Positions 32,674 through 42,969 of a stretch of 64,000 nt of DNA are shown here, in pieces. Below the pieces are notes generated by a model, which saw only the letters and a program-made list of their open reading frames with translations, made no database searches and had not been told where the DNA came from. Made by a program: the position numbers and the translations under genes. The stretch's first letter is position 1. The number at the start of each line of letters is the position of its first letter. This stretch comes from Phytophthora hibernalis (lineage: Eukaryota > Oomycota > Peronosporomycetes > Peronosporales > Peronosporaceae): positions 372,001 through 436,000 of the forward strand of contig JAAKBF010000010.1 of the NCBI GenBank assembly GCA_012656075.1, written 5' to 3'.

Positions 32674-33664
32674 ATGAGCAGCACTGGAGCAGGATACGAC
32701 TACTCGGCAGGCACGTTCTCGCCCGAGGGCCGCATCTTCCAGGTCGAGTACGCCAAGAAGGCGGTCGAGAACAGCGGGTACGCTCCGACATTTCTCCCTG
32801 CGTTAACGATACCATTATAACAGTAACCTTCCTTTCTGCCTTTCTGGACAATGGCAGCACGACGATCGGCATCAAGTGCGCGGACGGCATCATCATGGGC
32901 GTGGAGAAGACGCTGCTGTCCAAGATGCTGGTACCCGGCACGCACCGCCGCGTGTACGCCATCGACCGCCACGTGGGCCTGTCCATGGCGGGACTTGTGG
33001 CCGACGGTCGCCAGCTCGTGAACCGCGCGCGCGAGAGGCGCTCAACTACAGGAAGAACTACGGTTGCAGCATCCCTCCTCAGCTGCTGGCGGAGCGCATG
33101 GGCCAGTTCGTGCACTACTACACGCTGTACGGCTCCATCCGACCGTTCGGCACGGCCATTATGCTGGCGGGCTATGACCAGGACACGAACAAGTCGAGTC
33201 TCTACGTGGTGGAACCCTCTGGAGTGACCTACGTACGTGGACAGAGGTGGATACTTTTATTTGTTCTGACTTTTGTGGTGTTTCATTGCTGGGTGCAGAG
33301 CTACCGTGGCTGTGCGCTGGGCAAGGGCCAGCAATCGGCCAAGACAGAGATCGAGAAGTACAAGCTCTTCGACATGACGTGTCGCGAAGCCATGAAATAC
33401 GTTGCCAAGATGTATGTGGAAGCAGTGGGAGTTTTAAATCGTTTTTGTTGTTGCTGACGGTGGGGTTTTGTGCTTTGCAGTCTGAACACGCTGCACGACG
33501 AGGTGCGCCACCCGTTCGAGCTGGAGCTGAGCTGGATCTGCGAGGAGACCAAGTGGCAGCACCACCTGGTGCCGGACAACCTGCGCGACGAGGTGAACGA
33601 GTGGGCCGTCCAGTCTATCAAGGAAGACGAAATGGCCGACGACGATGACGATGACGACGAGTAA
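32674..33664 (+). CDS. PSMA3: Proteasome subunit alpha type-3 (alpha7)
   Basis: Alpha-ring subunit of the 20S proteasome. Exons are 32674-32777, 32858-33232, 33299-33411 and 33481-33664. The N-terminus GAGYDYSAGTFSPEGRIFQV is the alpha-subunit signature, followed by VEYAKKAVENSGTTIGIKC. The tail is acidic (KEDEMADDDDDDDE), characteristic of alpha type-3. A single missing base near 33034 (GAGAGG where GAGGAGG is needed, between RARE and EALNYRKNYG) breaks the frame in exon 2. In an essential single-copy gene this is most likely a sequencing error. Length (about 257 residues) is normal. Confidence 0.93.
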
Positions 33665-34109
33665 GCTGGACGACCTCTCCGTCCTGCGTAGTAGTCGTTT
33701 GGCTTTCTCCGATGGAAAACGGAGACGACGAGTGCAAGGAAAGATTGTCGAGTACAAGGAACTCACGGTTATACGGCGCAATAAAGGCAAAACTCTATGA
33801 CACGTTGATTGTGAGAGGTCTACATGTAGAACTAGGCAAAGTTCAGATGCCGTTTATCGACATCTTGGACGGAGTACTGTACTGGTCCAGCAAATGAGTT
33901 AGGTATGACGGACAGTAGACGGACATCATACAGAGCCAAACGAGAATGGGCAAATGTATCCGTTAGACGCAGGTTACTCCCACAGTACGGGACTTAAACA
34001 CAACTAGCATTAGACTACACACGCATATGGAACTACATCCTTCTCCCTCTTCTTCTCTCGTGGCACCTTAAATAGTAAATACTCCACTTGCTACAGCGCG
34101 ATCGACCGC
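33665..34109. other. Convergent intergenic region
   Basis: 3' flank shared by PSMA3 (+) and the zinc-motif gene (-). No coding signal. Confidence 0.5.
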
Positions 34110-34619
34110 TCACTTGGAGCTGCACGAGGAGCTGGCGGTCGAGTCGTCACTGAAGCTGAAGGACGCGAAGCTGTCGCCTTCCTCGTCGTCTGCATCGTCG
34201 CTCTCGCCGTAGAAGCTCGAGGACGAGCACGTGCTGCCCAGCGGCTGCTGCTGCTGCTGCTGGCAGTGCGCGGGTCTGCGCAGCGCAAACATGCGCAGGT
34301 CCATCTCGCGGTACATGATGACGCTCCACTTGCACTCGCCCGAGCAGTAGCAGTCCACCTGGTCGTCCGGGATCTGCAGCGAGAAGAAAGACACGCCGCA
34401 GTTGCTGCACACGAGCGGCAGTCCCGAGACGCTGGGGCTGTAGCTGTAGCAGCTCTCAGCGTCCGACACGGCCATGTACGCGAGCACCTCAAGGTCCACA
34501 GCCTCGTCCATGGTGCGGCCAGAGTCGTCGGAGCGCGTGTCCAGCGACTGCGGCTTGCACACGCGGTCCACGTAGTCGAAATAGTCCTCGTGGACTGCTG
34601 GGCTCAATTGGGGCACCAT
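34110..34619 (-). CDS. Small protein with a paired-cysteine zinc motif
   Basis: 169 residues, single exon, ATG at 34619. The centre has C-x2-C ... C-x3-C spacing (LVCSNCGVSFFSLQIPDD, then DCYCSGECKWSVIMYREMD), suggesting one zinc knuckle. The N-terminus is acidic and aromatic and the C-terminus is a polyGln run and a Ser/Asp/Glu-rich tail, so both ends are probably disordered. I do not know a named family for it. The frame is clean and codon use is typical of neighbouring genes. Confidence 0.7.
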   Translation of the reverse strand: MVPQLSPAVHEDYFDYVDRVCKPQSLDTRSDDSGRTMDEAVDLEVLAYMAVSDAESCYSYSPSVSGLPLVCSNCGVSFFSLQIPDDQVDCYCSGECKWSVIMYREMDLRMFALRRPAHCQQQQQQPLGSTCSSSSFYGESDDADDEEGDSFASFSFSDDSTASSSCSSK

Positions 34620-36245
34620 GTGGAAGGGGCGAGTGTGTCAAAGGCGGGAGAAGACGACGAGAGCTCCGACGCCTACACGGTAAATCGCAAAGTGAGCCTC
34701 GACCTGGTGCGAGTCCGCCTTGGCCTTTTGCGATCTTTGTTCCGTTTTCGCGCGCAAAGCAAGGTGCGAGGAACTCACTGGCCTTCAGTATGGTACTGAT
34801 TCTTTCTGGCGGTTGATCGACCCATCTCCGCTGTGCCGCTGCCGTGCGCCCTGTCGCCCAGCGTTCATGGACTTTACTATGGAGCTCTGTGTGAATGTAT
34901 GGCATTTCCGTTCGACCGCGAAGCGTCGCCATTTTAACCGAGAATAGCCAATCACCGCCCATCTGATAACACAGCCGTAATTTTTGTCTGTTTTTGCTTC
35001 CCGCAAAGAAGAGCTCACCACTTTTGCTCTCATAGTATGAGTCCAATTCGCAGTACGAGTGTATGTGTGAAGGCTACAGTGATGGTCGTTTGCTTGTATT
35101 CGTGTCGTTGGGAAAACGGAAGTCGTGAAACGAAGGTATCCGCTAATTGGCAACATGTATGCATATCAATCAGGTCGAGTTTTAACTTAACAAAACTGTT
35201 CCCCACCGAAAACATGCCGAACGTCTATCAGCAAGTCAGGCAAGCAAGCAGATTGTTTTCACCGTCGCCGTCTAGAACAGCGATATCAGTCTGAAATGCT
35301 CTCCATTGAAAGTCTCCAAAGTTTGGACCAAACGTCTCCAAGCAACATGCGGCTGAAAAATCGAAAAAGCCGAAAAGACACGCGCTGGATTTGACTCAAG
35401 CCATCCATTTCGTAGACTATCCGGGTACGATGAATCGCAGTCGTCATTCTATCGTGACTCCAATGGAGTCCTGGTTGTCTCCATTAACCAAGCTGCATTG
35501 AAGTGGACGACCACGAGGATGCCAGCTTTCACGCGCGCTTTGCGTGGGTTGCTGCCGCATGGTTGAAGACTACAGCGGCTGAATTCGTCATGGCTGCGCT
35601 GTTGCCATGACGCTGTTTCACGTTGCCAGTTACTCTGGCGTTTTCCCGCGGTTTCCGAATTGTGGTCAACGAGCCGGCGTGACGTCGCCCAAGCCAAGAC
35701 AAACTGCGTGGGTGACGCGCACCGCAGGGCCAATGGTCGCTGCTTATTCTCGCCAGGCTGCCGTTCATTGGCGGCACATGTGCTCGAGCTACATTGCTCT
35801 TTTGGAGCGCAATGTGACTTCGTGCAAGATGGCTTCACCCATGCGGGCGACTGATGAATACAAATGCATGGACTGTGGAAAATGCTGGCCAGACTGGGCG
35901 CGTCGACGCTAGATGGACAAGCATTGCTGTCGAGCGAGGTCATATAATAACAACGCGGTCCATGCTGGTAGTCTCATGCAGAGCTCGGAAAAAATAATTA
36001 TAATATAATAACTATAGTATTATATTGAATTATATACGGAATTACTTATTATTGGCAAACCAAGGTTTCCGTAAAATATGAAATTGTCCCCGTAATAAGT
36101 ATACTGATTTTTACCACAACGTAAAAAGTGATAAGGGGAAAGCTGGTGGCCCGAGTAGCCCAAGTCGAACGACTGGTCCCTGTCAGCTCAACTACTCTCT
36201 TCTTTCAGTCACACCAACTCACTCATTTCCAAATTGACAGGTACC
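34620..36245. other. Long intergenic stretch
   Basis: No supportable gene. 35440-35950 is GC-richer with long but uneven open frames on both strands that I do not trust. 35985-36110 is strongly AT-rich with TATAATATAATA-type sequence just ahead of the hAT element. Near 36226 CTCATTTCCAAATTG resembles the oomycete initiator core, 20 bases before the hAT start codon. Confidence 0.4.
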
Positions 36246-38042
36246 ATGTCGAGTTCGCGCGCCATCTCAAGCTTTTTCTTCACGGACTGCGGCAACGGCC
36301 TGTTTGCCTGCAAGCAGTGTGGAAAGGCTCGCAAGCAGGCACCCGGGACAGGCTACTCGAATCTCATCAGCCACCTTGCGTCCAAGCATACTGAATACTC
36401 GGAGACCTACGAAGAGAGCCAGCGAACTTATGGGCAATCCCTCTAAGCTCATGGGTTCGTTGACCAGCGCACGATGGAGATTTTCAAGAGGATGGAGTGG
36501 ATCATTGCCCGGAATCATGCGCTAAGCGAGGTGGACGACCCTATGACGCGTGCGTTGGCGGGACTGAAGCCCGTGTCGTCGAAGACGTTGGTGCACTACA
36601 TGCGCCACGTGGCGGCCAAGGTGGGCGAGCGAATCGCGGTGGAGATGGGGAAGCACTTCGGGCTCATCTTTGATGGCTGGAGCTCCGGGACGTTTCACTT
36701 CGTCGCTATCTACGGCGTGTTTGTCAAAGACGGAGTGCTTCAGCAGGTACTGCTTGCCGTGTCGCCAGCCGAGTACGGTCAAACCGCAGCAGCTCACATT
36801 GAAATGATTGAGTCGGTCTTGGAGATCTACGGAAAATATCGTGGTATGCTCATGTTCTTCGTAGCAGACAACTGCGCGACAAATCAAGCGATTTCTACGC
36901 GGCTGGCGGTTCCACTCATCGGTTGCGCTAGCCACCGCTTTAACCTCTTGTTGCCCATGCATTTTCTATTTGAAAATATGAATATTTAAATCAAGATAAA
37001 ATTACAAAACGATGCATAATGCCTCGTTTTGCAATTACTTTCCAGTGGCTATATTCTAAGTTTTCTGAAATGACCAGTAAATGTTTTGGTTGATATTTAT
37101 AAAACGTGGCATAATGCATCATTTTGGTCAATTTCCCGGAAGACATATTACTGATATCACAATATTTGATTGGACGATTTTAGTAAAACGATGCATTATG
37201 CCACGTTTTGGCCCAGTCGGCAACAAAAGGGTTAATCTGGCGGTGTGTGCCTACCTCAAAGAGTATCAACCGCTCATTGACCAAGTCCAAGCCCTCTCTG
37301 TTCAACTTCGCTACCCGAACAACGCAGCTGAGCTCACCCGCCACACGAAGTACAAGCCATTGAAGACTAACGCCACTCGGTGGTCATCGACCTATCAAAT
37401 GCGCGCTCGTTACGTGAAGATCCGTGACGCTATCAAGATGGTGTCGAAGACTTGCTTCCACGACCCAGTACCCACCGCCAGATTGTGCAGCTTGTCGCCA
37501 AGCTTGAAGACCTGGACAGTGTCTGCGTGAACCTCCAATCGGAGGATCGCACTATAGCGGACGTGCGGCTTCTCTTCGATACAGTAATGGCGAAGTACCC
37601 AGCTACCGCGGTCTACCTTAGACCATCTGCGAGGATCGTTCACTCGCCCGTGTTTGAGAGTGCTGTCGTCAAGCTGATGACATACCGAAGCCTCTCTGCT
37701 GCGGAAGAGGAAGCTGTGGTCAGATTTGTTGCCCCAGCTCCACCACCTCGTACGGCGCCACCGAAGGTGGATTTTGCGACTGAAACTCTTCACAACGCCA
37801 AGCGACCTCGCCGAGCTGCGGAAACCAAGTACGTGGACATCCTGCGAATGATCCCGCCCACTAGCAATCGCTGCGAACGCCTCTTTTCGCACTGCAAGCT
37901 GGTCCTGAATCCCTGCGCTCGAGTATACTTCCAGCAAACTTCGAGATGTTGGTCTTCCTGCGCGCCAACCGTGAACTTTGGAACTTCACGTCTCTCATGG
38001 GTTGTGACGATAACAATGGCCTGGATGCAGAGGAGATTTAGG
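36246..38042 (+). pseudogene. hAT-type transposase with BED finger, decayed
   Basis: The ATG is at 36246. A BED-type zinc finger (ACKQCGKARKQ ... ISHLASKH: C-x2-C, H-x4-H) is followed by the RNaseH-like core (EMGKHFGLIFDGWSSG with the first Asp, FFVADNCATNQAI with the second) and the hAT C-terminal dimerisation region (ILRMIPPTSNRCERLFSHCK). Breaks: an in-frame TAA at 36444-36446 between the finger and the core, a 285-base MITE at 36947-37231, one-base losses near 37450 and in the CCC at 37911-37913. Reading through the last one gives LVFLRANRELWNF and a TAG at 38040-38042. The stop and the insertion make this a true pseudogene irrespective of sequencing errors. Confidence 0.85.
36947..37231. 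mobile_element. MITE inserted in the hAT transposase
   Basis: Splits the codons for ASHRFNL/AVCAYLKEY. Ends are inverted (CTTGTTGCC at left, GGCAACAAAAG at right) and flanks are near-duplicates TTAACCT (36940-36946) and TTAATCT (37232-37238), as a target duplication. Inside are three 26-base near-palindromes of the form AAAACGATGCATAATGC..., near 37005, 37101 and 37183. Confidence 0.75.
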
Positions 38043-38833
38043 TCTAGCTGAAAGCAGCAAGCTGTCGATCCTTAAACCTGATACCTGTTATATTAAATAT
38101 AGCAAGCACTTTGATCGAATATACAATATCGGAGGTTATTAGTTGACTAGAGCAAAACCCATATCCGCTGGTGGACTGTCTTGTTGGCGGGGACCCTATC
38201 CAGGACCATAAGTCCTAGTGACAGCCACCAGCATCTCGACGGGTGTGGGGATCGAACCCTTGCGTAGTGGATTGGTAGGGTGAATTACACCGTTCATACC
38301 CTTAGCAATATTTTTAATAATTGCAATACTTATTATTGCTCTCACTTGTATTGCAATGACTTATTATGCTTTTCTAAAAACCAATTCAATCTTATATTTT
38401 ATTTTCCGAGCTCTGGTCTCATGGAGGCTCCCAAACAGCGCCTCAAGTGACGAGTACCAGTATGCTACCGGTATCGATACACGCTAAGCTTAGTCCTCTA
38501 CAGCTACCTATTTGACGAAACGCACGTGAAGTCCAGTCTGTTTGCTAACTGCCGATAAGTTGTCATCCATCAAACGCCAACTATTAATAACACATACATC
38601 ACCATCGTACAGCTCAGTGCGGCAACGTGAAAGATCGCGAGTGTGTGGTCCACATCTTCAAGATCAGGTTTGGCGGGAATCGACCACCGAGGGCCACTGG
38701 CTCCTCTGGTTCTTGATTGGTCATTCTTTACTTTCAAATGCCCTTACTGAGCTTCAGTCTATTAATCCCACCTTCTCGGCCCCCAATATATTTGCTACCA
38801 CAGAGCCTGCCAAGCCCGAAGACATCCTGCAGC
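38043..38833. other. Intergenic region with possible SINE remnant
   Basis: Contains a B-box-like GGTTCGATCC on the minus strand (38249-38258) within a stretch that might be tRNA-derived. No gene is seen. The last 300 bases precede the pogo/CENP-B-like gene. Confidence 0.4.
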
Positions 38834-40709
38834 ATGGCCCGACCCAAGGCGCGCAGCACCAACCTCACGCACGAGCAGAAGCGACTCATCTGCCTGCACG
38901 CGCGGCAGTTCCCCAAGACGACGCAGGCGCAGCTGGGCCAGTGGGCCAAGGAGCAGTTCCAGCTGGACTATGTGCCGTCGCAGGCCGCCATGAGCTACAT
39001 GCTCAAGAAGCGCGCGCAGTTCGAGCTCGTGTCGGGCGAAGGGCGCGACTACAAGAAGCTGCGCACTGTCAAGTGTCCAGAGGTGGACTCAGCACTGGCC
39101 AATTGGTTTCTCTACTGTCAGGCGCGTCGACTGCGACTGCCTGGAGACCTGGTGCGTCACAAGGCGCGCGTGTTCTTCGAGCTGCTGGCCCCGCAGCTGC
39201 CCGAGAGCGTCACCAGCTCTCCACCGCAGTTCTCCAATGGCTGGATGCACTCGTTCATGGGTCGTCACGGTTTCTCTCTAGGAGGAGGCAAAAACAATAA
39301 CAATAAAGGAGGACGAGTACAACACGAAGATGTGGACGGACGCCCGAAGTTCGCGCCGGAAATGTCCGTCATCTCAACCCCGACCATCTGAAGACGGCGG
39401 TGATGGGCATGCTGCCCGAGAACGTCTACTGGATGCATGAGACGCGATTGTTCTACGCCATGGGTCCCGACCGACAAGCCATGCCCCAGGGCCACCACCC
39501 GGACAAGAAGTTGACCATGTTGCTGGCCGTGAACGCAGATGGGAGCGACAGACTGAACCCGTTCTTTGTAGGACCGCACTCACTGCCCACGGACCCGACG
39601 GTGAACGTCGACGAGCAGCTGTACCAGTACGCGTCCAACCACAAGGCCTGGATACCGCCCACGATGCTCCGCGAATGGCTCATGGCGCTGGATTGGCGCA
39701 TGCGCGTGTTGAACCGGCAGATCGTGCTTATCGTGGACTCGATGGCAGCCATGAGCGTGCAGAAGGCGTCGCTCTCGAACGTCAAGCTGCACTTCGTGGA
39801 GCGCAACCACGCGGGCGAGCTGTGTGTGCGCGCGCTGGAAATGGGAATTGCGTCTGCTGTCAAGCGCCGATACCGCTACCAGCTTTTGGACTACGCTCTA
39901 GACCGACGCGAAGAAGGACAGGTAGACATCTACGATGTGCCGTTGCAAAAGGTGGTGGAGTGGGTGAGTCAAGGCTGGCAGCAGATCCCGCGCTCCCGCA
40001 TCATGGCTAGTTTTGCGCACGTGGGTGTGATGGTGACCACGGACACTGGGGCCGATGTCGTCCCGGACAATCGCGCCGACGAGAAGCTGGATGCACAGAT
40101 CCAAGCCTTGCTGAAGCGTCTTAAGCTCATCAGCCCCATGCGGCTGATCGAGGTGGTGTCTCCCAGTACGGAGAGAGCATGCGACGAAGACCTGACCGAC
40201 GCGGACTTTGCCGATTCAGCACTGAACGCTGCGCAGGGAAAGTGTGCATCAAAGTGAACACTGCAGAGCTCACTCGCCACACCATCTCGCAAGTGGCAAC
40301 GGACAACCCGTCGGCTGTCCCCACGCCTTTCGACTCGCAGATGGCACTGGTATCCGCAACTCCTCAACGCAACAGCAGCACCTCGAACGCCAATATAACT
40401 GTGTACTCTGGGTTTGACCAAGGATACCCAGGTTCGTTGGAAGACACCTGGCTGGCGTGGACTGCCTCGCAGCGGACGACAACGACCCCAGTCCGCCAGC
40501 CCGTGAGTGATCTTGAGGCGGTGCAGACGACGATCCGCCTCGCTACCGAGATGAACTGCGACCCAGGCGTGATATTGGAGCTAAACCGGATCCAGGAAGC
40601 GGTGGCCAACCGCGACCCAAGTCCTTCAACTATGACAGCTCCGAGGTCTGCAACCCGCAATTCCATCTGTCAGTTCCACTTTGGAGCACCCACGCGACGT
40701 CTCCTGTGA
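38834..40709 (+). CDS. CENP-B/pogo-derived protein, DDE site degenerate
   Basis: About 625 residues, single exon. The N-terminus has a CENP-B-type helix-turn-helix pair: LTHEQKRLICLHARQFPKTT, then VPSQAAMSYMLKKRAQFE, then the second domain ANWFLYCQARRLRLPGD. The middle is a pogo/Tigger DDE_1 domain (YWMHETRLFYAMGPDRQAMP; TMLLAVNADGSDRLNPFFVG; REWLMALDWRM; NRQIVLIVDSMAAM). The first catalytic Asp is His (HET), the usual DNAPSH is DSMAAM, and the expected proline-rich PPNTTSLLQPLD is replaced by VERNHAGELCVRALE, so catalysis is unlikely. A Ser/Thr-rich tail follows. One-base losses at AAA 39360-39362 and AAA 40239-40241 are needed to join the frames. No terminal repeats or decay beyond these, so it may be a domesticated DNA-binding gene. 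Confidence 0.75.
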
Positions 40710-40932
40710 GCAGAGTGTCCTTGTATCAACGTAAATGTGCATAAACCTTTTTTCGCGTCGATATGGTAAAGTGTAGCCATGTCCGCTTCAATGTGATATT
40801 TTCGTCCCTCATTGGTTAAAATTCCAATAAGATTTAAAACCTCATCCCAATCACCATTGTGCAGCGAAGAAGGCGCGTCTCGTGACGGTTTAACCTTCTT
40901 ACTGAGCGAAGCCGAGCGCAGAGTGCAACACC

Positions 40933-41899
40933 ATGTCACACCGCAAGAAAGTGCTGTTGAAGCTGATCATCCTGGGCGACAGCGGGTGCGTCCGACCCTC
41001 TACAGCCCCCAGTACGTAGTATAATATAAACTTCTCGTATTCTTACAATATATTGTTATTCACTGCCAGTGTGGGGAAGACGTCGCTCATGAACCAGTAC
41101 GTGAACCAGAAGTTCAGCAACCAGTACAAGGCCACGATCGGCGCCGACTTCCTCACCAAGGAGATCATGCTGGACGACAAGCTGGTGACGATGCAGATCT
41201 GGGACACGGCCGGGCAGGAACGTTTCCAGAGTCTGGGTGTGGCCTTCTACAGGGGAGCGGACGCCTGTGTGCTGGTGTACGACATCACCAACCCCAAGGT
41301 GAGAGGGTGGAGGGGTACACTGAAGGTTGAGGGGGTACTGACTGTTGATATAGTCCTTTGAGAAGCTGGACACGTGGAGGGACGAGTTTTTGGCGCAAGC
41401 AGGACCGAGAGACCCCGACGCCTTCCCGTTCATTGTGCTGGGCAACAAGGTGGACAAGGAGTCGGAGAGAAGGGTGCGTGAGGAGAGGGTGGGCAGTTTA
41501 GGTGATGAAGCTGATGAGTGGTGGATTTGGTGGTTGCAGGTTCAGAAGGAGAAGGCGCAGGAATGGTGCCGTGCCAAGAATGTGCAACAGGTAGGTGGTG
41601 AGTGTTGAGGGTTTTGTGAGTGTGGTGGTGACGGTTGTTGTGGTTGTATCCAGCCGATTCAGCACTATGAGACGAGTGCGAAAGAGGCGACGAGTGTGGA
41701 GGAGGCGTTCCAGACGATCGCCAACTCGGCCCTGCAAAGGGCCAAGAAGACGACATGTACGTGATGTGCTGTTGGCGGCAAGATTGCTGTGTGTTGGTAT
41801 TGATTGTGTTTTGGTTGCTTCTGTTGCTGCAGCTACGTACCCGAGACGATTGATCTTAGTGGCACTTCGTCGAAGCGCGAGAGCTCTTCATGCTGTTAA
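40933..41899 (+). CDS. RAB7: Rab7-type small GTPase
   Basis: Late-endosome/vacuole Rab GTPase. Exons are 40933-40985, 41070-41298, 41354-41473, 41540-41590, 41654-about 41754 and a last exon from about 41833. All five G motifs are visible: LGDSGVGKTS (P-loop), YKATIGADF (switch I), WDTAGQERF (switch II), LGNKVD, and ETSAKEA. QERFQSLGVAFYRGAD and the insert DAFPFIVLGNKVD are Rab7-like. The C-terminus VPETIDLSG ... SSSCC ends in two cysteines for geranylgeranylation. The last splice junction needs either a GTGATG donor at about 41760 or one lost base. Confidence 0.92.
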
Positions 41900-42100
41900 A
41901 CTGTGGCGCTGAGTGCAAACTGTTCAACAGAAAGGTGTGTGATGAGTGACGATGAGGCAGGTGCCACAAAGGGCGTAAACCATGAAGAGGAACAGGCCTG
42001 GCTAGACGAACGTAGCTCCAGTCTCACTTTTGCATGGCAAGAAATTCATTTGTCAGCTTTCAATTTCCAAGCTTTCAGATCTACATTTAGTCCTCGCATG

Positions 42101-42848
42101 CTAGGCAATTGTTTTTTTCTTTGGCGAGGCTTGATCTACTGCTGTCTTCATTGAACCTCGCAATGCAATCGAGAGGAATGGTACAAGGATTCCCTTCTGC
42201 TTTTGCTGTTTTTTTATTGCGAGTCGTTCTGTTTCTTGCTGCTGGCGCCTGGCCTCAATTCGCTTTTGGACTTGGCGTTTGCGCCAGTTGCAGAACACTT
42301 TGAGTTGAGCTGCTAGTTCGACACCCTCTTCAACATCCCGACTCGGCAAGGGTTTTGGAGCACCGAACTCATAACGGCCCCACTCCTTCGGATCTACCTG
42401 TATTTCTTCGTCGGTTGCGACCATGTACTTCCTTAATTGTTTCTTGCTAGTCTCACGAATCGCGATCTCGCGCTTCATGAACGTCAACTCTCGAGCAATG
42501 ACATCTGGATTTTGTTCGCGATCCTGAAGCAAGAAGTGTTCGAGTGCTGCAAATGAAGCAACATACGCAGTTAGTTGCGGATGCCATAACGTGACAGAAT
42601 TGTTAGTGGCAACCTTTGCCATGGTCAACAGGTTTTGGCCCACGATATTTCCTCACAGGCGACGGTGGCGAAATTCCGGCATCCACGGGAGTTGCGGTAC
42701 CAGGTTCTTTTGCTCTGTACTGCCGCAGTTCCTCTTGTTGGCGAAGCTCTATGATATCACCATGGCAGTCCACACAGAGGTAGTCGAGTTCGGGGTCTCC
42801 AAGATCACCGCAACCGGCCCGGCAGTGGGCTTTCACATGGAAACTCAT
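42101..42848 (-). CDS. Zinc-motif/coiled-coil protein, two exons
   Basis: Exon 1 (42848-42644) encodes SFHVKAHCRAGCGDLGDPEL and LDYLCVDCHGDIIELRQQEE, a small Cys/His cluster (H-x2-C-x3-C ... C-x2-C) followed by helix. A GT-AG intron (about 42547-42643, with CTAAC branch-like words and a TTTGCAG acceptor) leads to exon 2, a charged coiled-coil region (ARELTFMKREIAIRETSKK; RKRQVQKRIEARRQQQETER) to the stop at 42101. About 215 residues. I do not recognise the family. It lies just downstream (3') of AAAS on the same strand. Confidence 0.6.
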
Positions 42849-42969
42849 CTCGGTCGATGTTATTCATAAAACATGAACAAGTGAGCTCCATCACTGTAAC
42901 TGCTGCGAGCACCTTGAAAACACATTATAACAGCTCTGGGTTCTGAATTTGGACGCTAGGTCTTAATGG

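Noticed and set aside
35449..35943. 164-codon minus-strand frame
   Set aside because: No domain, no coding periodicity that I can see, overlapping frames equally open.
38241..38300. tRNA gene
   Set aside because: Only a B-box-like T arm is visible; no acceptor pairing, anticodon arm or A box.
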